From a virus, in IMG/VR virus record IMGVR_UViG_3300044642_000803, positions 1-64,000 of that record: a stretch of 64,000 bases of DNA; one strand, 5' to 3'. The notes beneath the pieces were generated by a model. It searched no databases. It was not told where the DNA came from and saw only the letters and a list, made by a program, of their open reading frames with translations. How positions within the stretch are numbered: the stretch's first letter is position 1; every line of letters starts with the position of its first letter. Position numbers and translations under genes: made by a program. This document shows positions 24,428-32,529 of the stretch, piece after piece.

Positions 24428-25992
24428 TCGTCCGCGCCCCCACCGCCGCCGCACGCCTTGCGGTGCTGGAGTTGGAGCGCGAAGCTAACGCCAGTACAAA
24501 CACACCACAGGAGCCCTACACCCGGTCCTTCGGTGATCACATCGCAGCGGTTTACCCCAAGTTCCCCTTCACCCGGCACAACACCCGCCTCGTAGAGATT
24601 GGCCAGCGGGTTGGCGCTGGCGAGATCCCCAGACTGCTTTTGATGCTGCCGCCACGGCATTTCAAGTCAACCATTTTCAGCCGTTTCCTGCCGTCCTGGT
24701 TTATCCGTCGCTACCCCGATCGCACATGGGGCCAGGGTGCCCATAGCCAGCCACTAGCCGAAGAGTTTGGGCAGGCGGCCCGTGATTACTTCACCGCATC
24801 TGGTGGCATCCTTGATCCCAGTAGCTCAGGCAAAGGCCGATGGAAGGTTGCTGGCCAGCTTGGTGGCTTCTGGGGCGCTGGCGTCGGCAAAGGCACCGGC
24901 CTGCCCGCTCATTTCATCAATGTTGACGACCCGATCAAAAACCGGCAGGAAGCCGAATCTGCCGCATATCGCCGCCAGCTTTACGACTGGTGGTCCACGG
25001 TGCTCAATACCCGTGAAGAACCCGGCTGTCTCAAGTTGATCACCCATACTCGATGGGCCGATGCCGACCTGATCGGCTGGTTGATCACACAGGTTGAGGA
25101 ACTGGAGCGCGACGGCAACGCAGACGCGGCCGAGCCGTGGCATGTAATTCAGATGTCGATCATCGCCGAGCCGGTGCAGGTTGCGGTGCCGGCAACACTC
25201 ACACTGGAGCCTGACCATCGCCAGCCCGGTGAAGCGCTGGACCCCGATAGGTACGATGCCGAGTGGGCACGAAAAAAGCAGCTGAACACCCCAGATCGAG
25301 ACTGGGCAGCCCTTTACCAGCAGCGCCCGCAGCCGGCAGGTGGCACGGTGTTCAATGCGGGGATGTTCCGCTTCTATGGCACCCGCGAACGCCCTGGACT
25401 GGAAGGTGACGCGATACTGCCCGATCGCTTTGTACGCAAACTGGCGAGCCTTGATTGCACCTTCAAGGACACCGCTGGCAGCGACATGGTGGCCATGCAG
25501 CTATGGGGCCAGGACAGTTCTGGGGCGTGGCTGGTTGACCTGCTGGATCAGCGGATGGACTTCGCTAAAACCGAAGAAACCGTTGGGGCAATGTGGCCGA
25601 CATGGAACTTTGGCGAGTTGTTTGTTGAGGACAAGGCAAATGGCAGCGCCGTTATCAGCTCCCTGAAGCGTGCCGCCGCTGGCTTTATTGTTCATGCCGT
25701 CGATCCGGTAGGTGGGAAGGTGGCCAGGGCTAATGCCGCTACGCCTGAGTTCAATAAGGGCCGAGTGTTCCTGCCTCGATGGCACCCGCTGACCGAGCTG
25801 CTTAAGTCGCAGCTGTTGAAGTTCCCTGGCGATACCTTTGACGACCAGGTGGACGCCTTGAGCCAGGCGATCAATGCGATGCAGGGCACCGGCCCGATGC
25901 GCATCACCACCGCCACCTACGGCCATGGCGCCGCCGCCCCGTCCCCACGGGAGCCGGTGCCTAGGCGATCGACTATCCCCGGCTTTCGATGA
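24424..25992 (+). CDS. terL: Terminase large subunit
   Basis: 522 residues from a GTG at 24424. Walker-A-like LPPRHFKST (about 75-83), Walker-B-like HFINVDDPI (about 163-171), and nuclease residues at LDCTFKDTAGSD (about 343-354), FVEDKANG (about 400-407) and FDDQVDALSQAI. It uses ATP to pump DNA into the head and cuts the concatemer. Next to the small HTH gene and portal as expected. Confidence 0.92.
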   Translation: MIVRAPTAAARLAVLELEREANASTNTPQEPYTRSFGDHIAAVYPKFPFTRHNTRLVEIGQRVGAGEIPRLLLMLPPRHFKSTIFSRFLPSWFIRRYPDRTWGQGAHSQPLAEEFGQAARDYFTASGGILDPSSSGKGRWKVAGQLGGFWGAGVGKGTGLPAHFINVDDPIKNRQEAESAAYRRQLYDWWSTVLNTREEPGCLKLITHTRWADADLIGWLITQVEELERDGNADAAEPWHVIQMSIIAEPVQVAVPATLTLEPDHRQPGEALDPDRYDAEWARKKQLNTPDRDWAALYQQRPQPAGGTVFNAGMFRFYGTRERPGLEGDAILPDRFVRKLASLDCTFKDTAGSDMVAMQLWGQDSSGAWLVDLLDQRMDFAKTEETVGAMWPTWNFGELFVEDKANGSAVISSLKRAAAGFIVHAVDPVGGKVARANAATPEFNKGRVFLPRWHPLTELLKSQLLKFPGDTFDDQVDALSQAINAMQGTGPMRITTATYGHGAAAPSPREPVPRRSTIPGFR

Positions 25993-26372
25993 CCACCCAA
26001 CCCACCCAGGACACACCCATGGACACCCCTGCACCGATCAACATCGTTTTCGACGGTCCGCCGGGACCAAAGGGCCCCCGATTTATTGAGGTTGAAACCG
26101 ACGACGGGCGCAGTATCCGCATTGGTGAATGGCAGCAACGACAAGACGGGAACTGGGGGCTGAGAATTGCCGCTTTGCCGCCTGTGACCCCAAATCCTGA
26201 GCAGGATGCTGACCCAGACCCGGAAGAAGATCTGATGCAAAGGATTTTGGCGCAATGCCTGGAAACTGATATTTCTGCGGTACACGCTGCTGGTGCGTGT
26301 AACGCTGTTAGCGTATTACTTTTGGCGCAAGCCTATAACTTGACCAACCATCCTGAGCAGGAAAGCAAATGA
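25989..26372 (+). CDS. Hypothetical phage protein
   Basis: 127 residues. A beta N-terminal part (IEVETDDGRSIRIGEWQQR) is followed by a helical end. It overlaps terminase by four bases and the next gene by four. Not recognised. Confidence 0.65.
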   Translation: MTTQPTQDTPMDTPAPINIVFDGPPGPKGPRFIEVETDDGRSIRIGEWQQRQDGNWGLRIAALPPVTPNPEQDADPDPEEDLMQRILAQCLETDISAVHAAGACNAVSVLLLAQAYNLTNHPEQESK

Positions 26373-26743
26373 TCACCCAACCCACCCAACCGATGGACAC
26401 CCCCCGCGACCCGCACCTTCCGCCCCCTGCGGTCGTTGATTGGCTGCTGGAACAGAACTGGTCGGAGATGATCCCCGTAACCTTGATTCAATATCACGGC
26501 TCTTTACCTCATGGGATGAGTCAAAGTAGGTTATATGAGTACCAGTTAGCCCTTTGCAAAATCGGCGCTGATACAAGTGGCCGCGTCTCCCTCCCGATTG
26601 AGGCGCTGGACGCTTTGCGCAAAGACCGGGACGCTCGCCAATCCGCCTTGGAGCGGAAACGGCAGGATTGCGAAGCTGATGAGTTGGCAATCAAGGCAAA
26701 ACGATGGTCAATCCGCATCGGTCCATTTAGCCGCCAGCCATGA
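26369..26743 (+). CDS. Hypothetical phage protein
   Basis: 124 residues: Pro-rich start, then VVDWLLEQNWSEMIPVTLIQ and a coiled-coil C-terminus (DRDARQSALERKRQDCEADE). Between terminase and the sigma factor gene. Not recognised. Confidence 0.6.
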   Translation: MITQPTQPMDTPRDPHLPPPAVVDWLLEQNWSEMIPVTLIQYHGSLPHGMSQSRLYEYQLALCKIGADTSGRVSLPIEALDALRKDRDARQSALERKRQDCEADELAIKAKRWSIRIGPFSRQP

Positions 26744-27831
26744 CCACCATCCCCAACCCGCAACCACAGCCCACCGATGGCAACCCTGAAGCTACCGAAG
26801 GCACCGCTGTCCCAACTGGTCGGCAAGCCGGTGGCGGGGACGTGGCGCCTTCGCCAGTCGTCGCAGGGGAGCCACCTGGAGCTGTTCCGGTTCGGGGGGA
26901 GCTGGACGCCACCATCGCCAGCGGTGAAGATCTACCTGACGCCAAGCCACGTCTTACTACTCGATCGCGGCGAGCTGTTCGTGCAGGAGAACCCCTTGAA
27001 CAGCCGACCAAACCCGGCAGCCCGCCACGCACCGAGCTATCAGAGCGACTGATCGTCGAAAACCAGGGGCTTGCCCGCAAGGCCGCCAACAAATGGTCGA
27101 GGCTGTGCGGTCGGCCCTATGACGACTTCATTGGCCCTGCAATGGAGGGGCTGGTGAACGGCTGCCGTCGTTACGATCCCGAGCGCCTCAACCCTGGTAC
27201 CGGTCGCCCGTATGCCATCTCTACCTGCGTCTGCCAATACATTGAGGGGCAGATCAAACATCACATTAGGGATCATGGCTACGATATAAAGATGCCGTCA
27301 AAGTGGCGTGAGCACTACCCCAAGGTGCGCCGGTTGCTGGCCGAAGGCTTGAGCCTGGCCCAGATAGTAGAGGCCATTCCCGCCTTCACCGAGGCTGAGA
27401 TCACCGAAATGATGGGTGCCATGATCGGCACTGTTGAGCTAGAAGACGAGATCACCCTGTTCAGCGATCACCAGCCCCAGGTCATGGATGAGAGCGTAGC
27501 GGCGGCGCTGTTCCGCCTCACTGAACAGGCATTTAACAACCTGCGGCCCGCTGATCGTGGCTTGCTGGAGCGATGGTCCGCCGATCCGTTCAAGCGACCC
27601 TACCCTTATGGGTCGATGGCTCAATTCCACAACCGACTGAAGATCCAACTGCGCGGTAAGACCCTACAGCAGTTCCGCCAGGGGATGCTCGGCCTTGACG
27701 TGGCAACCGCACCACCAGCACCCAAGGCCCGCAGCCCGCGTCAGCCCCGGCCCGCCGTTACCTCGGCAGTTCAGCCGTCGCTGTTCGGCCGCAACCAGCG
27801 CAAGCCGCACCCTAGGGCGGTAAAGCTATAG
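26740..27831 (+). CDS. Sigma-70-like RNA polymerase sigma factor
   Basis: 363 residues. After a long Pro/Gly-rich N-terminus (to about residue 95) comes a clear sigma region 2: LIVENQGLARKAANKWSRLC, DDFIGPAMEGLVNGCRRYDP, YAISTCVCQYIEGQIKHHIR and IKMPSKW. This is the DNA-melting and -10-reading part. A weaker region-4-like helix-turn-helix lies around residues 255-310 (FNNLRPADRGLLERWSA and SMAQFHNRLKIQLRGKTLQQ). A basic Pro tail follows. It would direct host RNA polymerase to phage promoters. The true start may be a later GTG because the first 90 residues overlap another frame (26777). Confidence 0.82.
   Translation: MTTIPNPQPQPTDGNPEATEGTAVPTGRQAGGGDVAPSPVVAGEPPGAVPVRGELDATIASGEDLPDAKPRLTTRSRRAVRAGEPLEQPTKPGSPPRTELSERLIVENQGLARKAANKWSRLCGRPYDDFIGPAMEGLVNGCRRYDPERLNPGTGRPYAISTCVCQYIEGQIKHHIRDHGYDIKMPSKWREHYPKVRRLLAEGLSLAQIVEAIPAFTEAEITEMMGAMIGTVELEDEITLFSDHQPQVMDESVAAALFRLTEQAFNNLRPADRGLLERWSADPFKRPYPYGSMAQFHNRLKIQLRGKTLQQFRQGMLGLDVATAPPAPKARSPRQPRPAVTSAVQPSLFGRNQRKPHPRAVKL
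26777..27052 (+). CDS. Overlapping-frame protein inside the 5' part of the sigma gene
   Basis: 91 residues in the +1 frame: MATLKLPKAPLSQLVGKPVA, then HLELFRFGGSWTPP and AVKIYLTPSHVLLLDRGELF. This frame looks more like a folded beta protein than the Pro/Gly-rich sigma frame over the same bases, so either a real overprinted gene exists or the sigma gene starts later. Function unknown. Confidence 0.45.
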   Translation: MATLKLPKAPLSQLVGKPVAGTWRLRQSSQGSHLELFRFGGSWTPPSPAVKIYLTPSHVLLLDRGELFVQENPLNSRPNPAARHAPSYQSD

Positions 27832-27838
27832 CCCAGCA

Positions 27839-27846
27839 GGAAAGCT
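27839..27846 (+). promoter_or_regulatory. GGAAAGCT element
   Basis: Exact 8-mer 28 bases upstream of the portal start. See the finding on the repeated element. Confidence 0.4.
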
Positions 27847-27873
27847 CCAGTAGCAGGCTAATGGTGGGCGCTG

Positions 27874-29370
27874 GTGCAGTCGAGTCATCCTGGAACTGAC
27901 CCCAAGCTGCCGAGTTTTCAGCACCCGGTACTGCGGGAGCATAAGGAAGATCTGGAGCGTGCCTATGACGCCTGGTATTGCCTCAAGGGCGATGAGGTAA
28001 AGCGCAAGTACCTACCGCCCGAACCAGCCGAGCCAGCCGAAGCCTATCAGGGCCGGCTAGGCCGTGCTGTGTTTCCCGATTTTTTCAGGGCTGGTCTAGA
28101 GGGTTTTGCCGGGGTGTTATCGCGCTCCGAGTTGAAAGATCCGCCGCCAATATTTGAGGCGAACAGGGATAACGTAGACCTAGAGGGCAATTCACTTGAG
28201 GCCTTCTGGCTCACCGTGGATCCCCTGTGTCTGCGCGATGGCGCCGTCCCGATCCTGGTCGAGATGCCAGACGGCCAACCCACCAATGGTGCCAGTGAAG
28301 CAGCAGCAAAGCGGCGCCCGTACCTGGTCAGCCGCACCCGTGCTACCTGCCTGAATTGGAAGACCGCCGTAGTCGGATCTGTAGAGGTGGTGACCCGCTG
28401 CACGTTCCTGGAATGGGCGGAAGTTGATAGCGAGGATGGTGATTTTGGGGTGAAATATGAGGAGCGCTATCGGGTGATTGAACCGGGGAAATGGACGCTC
28501 TACCGGCTGATCAAGCGTGCCGATGGTTCCATGGTCATGGAGGTGGTGGACGAGGGGCAGTACCTAGACTCACGGCAGCAACCGCTCACCATTTGCCCGG
28601 TGGTCTGGTACTCGGCCGAGAAAGCCGGCTTCGGTCATGGTGCGCTGCCATTGCGGCAGGTGGTCGAGCACTGCTTCCAGCATTTCCGCAAGTCAAGCGA
28701 TCTAGAGGAGAAAACCCACAAGTGCGCCATGCCGGTGCCGGTGCGCAAGGGTGCCTTACCACCAATGCCTGGCCAAGCAGTCACACCGCTGGTGATTGGT
28801 CCTAACACGGCTGTCGATGTGGACAAAGACGGGGACTTCTTTTTCTCCGAGCCATCGGCCACGTCCTTGGTTGAGCAGCGGGCTCAAATCAAGGAAGTGA
28901 AGGAGCTGATTGATCAGCAGTTGCTCGGCTTCCTGACCGGTGAAAGCAAAATCACCAAAACCGCCACCCAGTCCCAGCTCGAAGGCGGCCGAACCCAGGT
29001 AAGCATCAGAGCGATGAGTGAACGCAAGAAGTCGGTAATGCAGTCCATATTTGACATCTGGTGCCGCTACACCGGGGAGCAGTTGGCCGTAGGCGCTGGC
29101 TTGACGGTTGACGAAAATGCCTTCGCCGCGCCACTGGATTCGCAGGCCGCCAAGGCTTTGATGGACTTGGCCGGTGGCGAGCCGCTGATCAGCCAGCAGA
29201 GCGCGGTCGAGATGTTGCAGGTGGGCGGTTTCAATCGGATCACCACCAGCGCAGAGGATGAGATGGAGCGGATCAACCGGGAGCGGCCGATGCTGGGGGC
29301 ACCGACGCCGGAGCGGGACGACCTGACCATGCCACTGGATGAGGAGCTACCGGGCGAGGATGAAGACTAA
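27874..29370 (+). CDS. Portal protein, DUF4055-like
   Basis: 498 residues from a GTG at 27874. It has the features of the DUF4055 portal family: QHPVLREHKEDLERAYDAWY, GRAVFPDFFRAGLEGFAGVL, RKSSDLEEKTHKCAMPVPV, and a C-terminal TGESKITKTATQSQLEGGRT. The portal ring sits at one head vertex and passes DNA. It follows terminase and sigma genes as in many siphophages. Ends with an acidic tail. Confidence 0.85.
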   Translation: MQSSHPGTDPKLPSFQHPVLREHKEDLERAYDAWYCLKGDEVKRKYLPPEPAEPAEAYQGRLGRAVFPDFFRAGLEGFAGVLSRSELKDPPPIFEANRDNVDLEGNSLEAFWLTVDPLCLRDGAVPILVEMPDGQPTNGASEAAAKRRPYLVSRTRATCLNWKTAVVGSVEVVTRCTFLEWAEVDSEDGDFGVKYEERYRVIEPGKWTLYRLIKRADGSMVMEVVDEGQYLDSRQQPLTICPVVWYSAEKAGFGHGALPLRQVVEHCFQHFRKSSDLEEKTHKCAMPVPVRKGALPPMPGQAVTPLVIGPNTAVDVDKDGDFFFSEPSATSLVEQRAQIKEVKELIDQQLLGFLTGESKITKTATQSQLEGGRTQVSIRAMSERKKSVMQSIFDIWCRYTGEQLAVGAGLTVDENAFAAPLDSQAAKALMDLAGGEPLISQQSAVEMLQVGGFNRITTSAEDEMERINRERPMLGAPTPERDDLTMPLDEELPGEDED

Positions 29371-29458
29371 GGGATTGTGACGGATTGCTAAGTGTGCGGG
29401 CGGGTTGCTGCTGAGCTGTAACGCGCCGGCTACTATGTGGAGACAGGGCAAGTCCCTG
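29371..29458 (+). promoter_or_regulatory. Promoter-hairpin cassette P2
   Basis: ATTGTGACGGATTGCTAAGTG, then GTAACGCGCCGGCTAC and TATGTGGAGAC, then hairpin CAGGGCAAGTCCCTG. Related to P3, P4 and P5. Confidence 0.55.
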
Positions 29459-29489
29459 GCCACCGCCACCGAACCGCCGCCTTCCGGTC

Positions 29490-29888
29490 ATGCAAACTCA
29501 AACAATCTTCATCCGTGACGGGTTTTGGAATAGCTGCTACGAACCATACGATCTACCTGGTGCATATTGCAGAACACGCTATGCAATTACCCCAACCGAT
29601 GGAAGTAGTTTGCCGAGCAATGGGGAATACAAAGGATTCGTACTAGTTGACAATCTACTGCGACTAGTAAGTGGTGGTGAGTATTTTGGCGGCTCAATGA
29701 TCAATCAATTATGTCGAGACTTCACTATTGTTTTCGATGAAGCGTTTCACGATGAATATCGCGCTGGGATTGAGCGTGGCTACAAAGGCAAGAGAGGCGT
29801 GCATTGGAACTATTTTTGCAAGTGCTCTGAGGCCTGGAGAGATGGCTATCGGGAGGGTCGCAAGGCGCGGGAGCGTTTGGCAAGCTGA
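29490..29888 (+). CDS. Hypothetical phage protein
   Basis: 132 residues, more AT-rich than neighbours. IFIRDGFWNSCYEPYDLPGA and VHWNYFCKCSEAWRDGYREG with several Cys and aromatic residues. Expressed from cassette P2. Not recognised. Confidence 0.65.
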   Translation: MQTQTIFIRDGFWNSCYEPYDLPGAYCRTRYAITPTDGSSLPSNGEYKGFVLVDNLLRLVSGGEYFGGSMINQLCRDFTIVFDEAFHDEYRAGIERGYKGKRGVHWNYFCKCSEAWRDGYREGRKARERLAS

Positions 29889-29901
29889 CCGGTCCCCCAA
29901 T

Positions 29902-29983
29902 CACAACAATCTGTGAACTGTCCCGCCCCTCCCCTCCTGACCCGTAACGCACCGGCTACATTATGAGGACAGGGGACGGCCCC
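29902..29983 (+). promoter_or_regulatory. Promoter-hairpin cassette P3
   Basis: ACAATCTGTGAACTGTC, CGTAACGCACCGGCTACA, TTATGAGGAC, then GGGGACGGCCCC hairpin. 16 bases (GTAACGCACCGGCTAC) are identical to P4. Confidence 0.6.
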
Positions 29984-30005
29984 GCTCGGCAGCCCAGAGG
30001 CTGCG

Positions 30006-30320
30006 ATGAACATGACCACCACCGACACCAAGCTGGTGTATGCCGATGAAGTCGGCGGCAGAATTGCTGGCTTCACGGTTCGCAGCGCTGCTGGCGTTGA
30101 GCTTTGCCGCACGGTTGAGCAACTGGAGGCGATCGGCGCCACTGCCTGGGCCACCAGTATTGAGCTGTTGATCTGGCTGAGCCGCACTCCCGAATTCTGG
30201 GGCCACGGCACCGCCAGCGCCAAGTTCAAGGTCTGGGATCAGCAGACCGAGGAAGTGCGGGATGTGACAGTTCCGCGTAAGGGGTGTGAGGAACCGCTAT
30301 ACCGCGATCAACTGCAGTGA
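30006..30320 (+). CDS. Hypothetical phage protein
   Basis: 104 residues from 30006 (or 102 from 30012). KLVYADEVGGRIAGFTVRSA and AWATSIELLIWLSRTPEFW suggest an alpha/beta protein. Expressed from cassette P3 and followed by a terminator. Not recognised. Confidence 0.65.
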   Translation: MNMTTTDTKLVYADEVGGRIAGFTVRSAAGVELCRTVEQLEAIGATAWATSIELLIWLSRTPEFWGHGTASAKFKVWDQQTEEVRDVTVPRKGCEEPLYRDQLQ

Positions 30321-30332
30321 TCGGCAAGCATC

Positions 30333-30354
30333 GCCCCGGTCACACGGGGCTTTT
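30333..30354 (+). terminator. Rho-independent terminator
   Basis: GCCCC-GGTCACAC-GGGGC-TTTT, 13 bases after the stop at 30320. Confidence 0.8.
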
Positions 30355-30370
30355 CCATGCCCGGCCCACA

Positions 30371-30450
30371 TTGCGACAATATGTGAACTGTCACCCCTTC
30401 CCCCGCATGTTGCGTAACGCACCGGCTACCATATGAAGACCGGGGGAGAG
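30371..30450 (+). promoter_or_regulatory. Promoter-hairpin cassette P4
   Basis: TTGCGACAATATGTGAACTG, GTAACGCACCGGCTACC, ATATGAAGAC, then a G-rich leader. Directly after the preceding terminator. Confidence 0.6.
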
Positions 30451-30545
30451 ATCCACCGATCGCCAGCCGGCCATAGGCGTAAAACCGGGCCGAATCGCCC
30501 CCAGTGGTCCGGGGGCAACCAACCACCACCCTCCGTCAGCCAGCC

Positions 30546-30848
30546 ATGACCGTCACCACCTTTCGCAGCAACTACGGTTCTTACAATGTCACCCGTGCCG
30601 TGCTGGCATGTAAGCCAGAAATCAACAACGAAGGCACTACAACTCAAGATGTAGTGATCTTTGAAACTACCGATCAACAAGAAGCTGTAAGTATTGTTGG
30701 CAAAACTTTGTTTCTGCTGGCCAATGGCCGCACCTTTGAATCCAGCTATGACGGTCAGCGCCGCACATCGCTCAAGCCATGTGCCCGCAAGCAATACGCA
30801 AGCATACTCAAGCAGGGTTACAGCCCAGATATTGAGCTGATCTACTGA
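30546..30848 (+). CDS. Hypothetical phage protein
   Basis: 100 residues from the ATG at 30546. Beta-rich (MTVTTFRSNYGSYNVTRAVL, TFESSYDGQRRTSLKPCARK). More AT-rich than average. Not recognised. Confidence 0.65.
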   Translation: MTVTTFRSNYGSYNVTRAVLACKPEINNEGTTTQDVVIFETTDQQEAVSIVGKTLFLLANGRTFESSYDGQRRTSLKPCARKQYASILKQGYSPDIELIY

Positions 30849-30865
30849 TCTCCCCCCTGCGAATC

Positions 30866-30884
30866 GCCGGGAGCCTATCCCGGC
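30866..30884 (+). promoter_or_regulatory. GCCGGG leader hairpin
   Basis: GCCGGGAGCCTATCCCGGC followed by AACC, 55 bases before the ATG at 30940. Confidence 0.5.
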
Positions 30885-30939
30885 AACCCATCACCTTTCC
30901 CGCCACCAGCTAACCAGCCAACAACCCAGCACCCTGGCA

Positions 30940-31116
30940 ATGAATCACCTAGTCATCGTTCCCGCCCACGAAGTAACCAGCCTGGCCCACGGCGTCACCG
31001 CAGCCGACGATATGGAGGCATCGCAGGACTGGGAGAGGGATGCTGCGAAGCGACGCAGCCACGATCTGGGGCGCTGGCAGCGGGAGGCCGAAGCGCGAGT
31101 CGGGTTCCGCATCTGA
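30940..31116 (+). CDS. Small hypothetical protein
   Basis: 58 residues: MNHLVIVPAHEVTSLAHGVT, then a charged helical end (DWERDAAKRRSHDLGRWQRE). Follows the GCCGGG hairpin. Not recognised. Confidence 0.6.
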   Translation: MNHLVIVPAHEVTSLAHGVTAADDMEASQDWERDAAKRRSHDLGRWQREAEARVGFRI

Positions 31117-31119
31117 CCG

Positions 31120-31215
31120 ATTGCGACAATCCGTGAACCGGCCCCTCATCCCCTCGCCATCCCGTAACGGACCGGCTACAGTATGAAGACAGGCAAGGGG
31201 GAACCCGAGCCGCCA
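31120..31215 (+). promoter_or_regulatory. Promoter-hairpin cassette P5
   Basis: ATTGCGACAATCCGTGAAC, GTAACGGACCGGCTACA, GTATGAAGAC, then GGGGGAACCCGAG leader. Confidence 0.6.
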
Positions 31216-31234
31216 CCACCTTGCACCGCCAGCC

Positions 31235-31393
31235 ATGACAATGACCCGCCAAGAAAAAGCCGACGCACTTGATGATCTTTTTCAGGGATGGCAGCGGCTT
31301 TTCGCTGACATTAAGGAATGCCACCCCAACTGGTCTGACAACCAAATCAACAAAGTCGCGGTTGAAGTTGTTCTCAATAAATTACATGCCTGA
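31235..31393 (+). CDS. Small hypothetical protein
   Basis: 52 residues: MTMTRQEKADALDDLFQGWQ, then RLFADIKECHPNWSDNQINK and a short helical end. Expressed from cassette P5; the helical pattern is convincing. Not recognised. Confidence 0.6.
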   Translation: MTMTRQEKADALDDLFQGWQRLFADIKECHPNWSDNQINKVAVEVVLNKLHA

Positions 31394-31403
31394 CCCCCAG
31401 CCT

Positions 31404-31422
31404 GCCGGGAGCTTATCCCGGC
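31404..31422 (+). promoter_or_regulatory. GCCGGG leader hairpin
   Basis: GCCGGGAGCTTATCCCGGC followed by AACC, 30 bases before the ATG at 31452. Confidence 0.5.
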
Positions 31423-31451
31423 AACCAATCCAATCCTCTCAGCAGCCAGTC

Positions 31452-31631
31452 ATGCCTGAAAAACGCTTCTTCCCCATCTCCTGCCGCTCTCTCTACTGCG
31501 GTGAGACGAACTGTCCCGCTACCTGCCCCAACCTGCCCGACTTGACCGCGTTCAACGCCTGGAAGCAGCGCACTGGGGCAACCCAGCCAGACCCGATCTG
31601 GAGCCCCACCTGCTGGCAAGCCGCCGCTTGA
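31452..31631 (+). CDS. Small Cys-rich protein
   Basis: 59 residues from the ATG at 31452: MPEKRFFPISCRSLYCGETN, CPATCPNLPDL, SPTCWQAAA. Five Cys in a small protein suggest metal binding. Not recognised. Confidence 0.6.
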   Translation: MPEKRFFPISCRSLYCGETNCPATCPNLPDLTAFNAWKQRTGATQPDPIWSPTCWQAAA

Positions 31632-31708
31632 CCCCTGCCCGCTGGCCCTGACACCTCGGCCAGCCTGCAGCGCTCAGCTGCTATCCACCATCGACACCAT
31701 CAAACGCC

Positions 31709-32050
31709 ATGACCACCACCACCCTCCAAGTGACCACTCTTGACAAAATCATTCAAGCCGCTAATGCTGCCGTAGCGCTTCGGGGCATTGGCCAGCTAGC
31801 CACAAAGAAATACGCAAAAATGATCGACACCCATTGGGCGGCGTACATGTTTGCCAGCGGCAAATATGATTCTGTCGATCTTTATTTAGAGTTGAGAGCA
31901 ATTACATCAGCGCGACCATTAGAACATTTTTCGCAGCTTGGGAGCTGCGACTGGCCGGTGCTGGCCGCTTTCATAGGCGGCCAGCACCAACCGACAGGCG
32001 TCAAGCCGGTCAAAATGCGCCGATTAAACCACCATGCAAGCTCGCTCTAG
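31709..32050 (+). CDS. Hypothetical phage protein
   Basis: 113 residues: VTTLDKIIQAANAAVALRGI and WAAYMFASGKYDSVDLYLEL. Alpha-helical. The preceding gap (31632-31708) holds no clear gene. Not recognised. Confidence 0.65.
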   Translation: MTTTTLQVTTLDKIIQAANAAVALRGIGQLATKKYAKMIDTHWAAYMFASGKYDSVDLYLELRAITSARPLEHFSQLGSCDWPVLAAFIGGQHQPTGVKPVKMRRLNHHASSL

Positions 32051-32053
32051 CCC

Positions 32054-32069
32054 GCCGGGGCTTCCCGGC
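32054..32069 (+). promoter_or_regulatory. GCCGGG leader hairpin
   Basis: GCCGGGGCTTCCCGGC followed by AACA, 28 bases before the ATG at 32097. Confidence 0.5.
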
Positions 32070-32096
32070 AACAATCCATCACATCGCGCCCTTGCT

Positions 32097-32351
32097 ATGG
32101 CCTACCCATTTTTTAAACAAAACCGAACCATTTACTGGAACGAAAGCCTTGCCGTTGTTGAAGCGACACACGCACAGATGACAGCAGACAACCCGCCTCG
32201 ATTTGACAAAGATGGGACCGAGTTAACCAGCAACCCGCCAGGCCCGATCCAATGGAGCGATGAGCATCCAAGCCGTTTGACCAGCAACAGATGGCGAGAT
32301 CAGGACCTGAGGCTAGGCGACTGCCCGCATGCTTGGCGCATCAATGCCTGA
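32097..32351 (+). CDS. Hypothetical phage protein
   Basis: 84 residues from the ATG at 32097 (MAYPFFKQNRTIYWNESLAV). The stop overlaps the next gene by eight bases. Not recognised. Confidence 0.6.
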   Translation: MAYPFFKQNRTIYWNESLAVVEATHAQMTADNPPRFDKDGTELTSNPPGPIQWSDEHPSRLTSNRWRDQDLRLGDCPHAWRINA

Positions 32352-32529
32352 CCTCACCATGAACGCATCCGACTGGGAAAACATCGCCCGTTGCGCCGCA
32401 GAGCGTTCACAAGCGGCCTATCAAGAGGCAATGGAAACCGGCGAGGGATTCCCCCTTGCTTGGCGTGAACTAGACACCTGTCTCATGGCGGAAAAGATGG
32501 CATCCCAGCTCAAGTGCTCCAATGCCTGA
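32344..32529 (+). CDS. Small helical hypothetical protein
   Basis: 61 residues from the ATG at 32344. Helical (NASDWENIARCAAERSQAAY). The stop overlaps the next ATG. Not recognised. Confidence 0.6.
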   Translation: MPDLTMNASDWENIARCAAERSQAAYQEAMETGEGFPLAWRELDTCLMAEKMASQLKCSNA

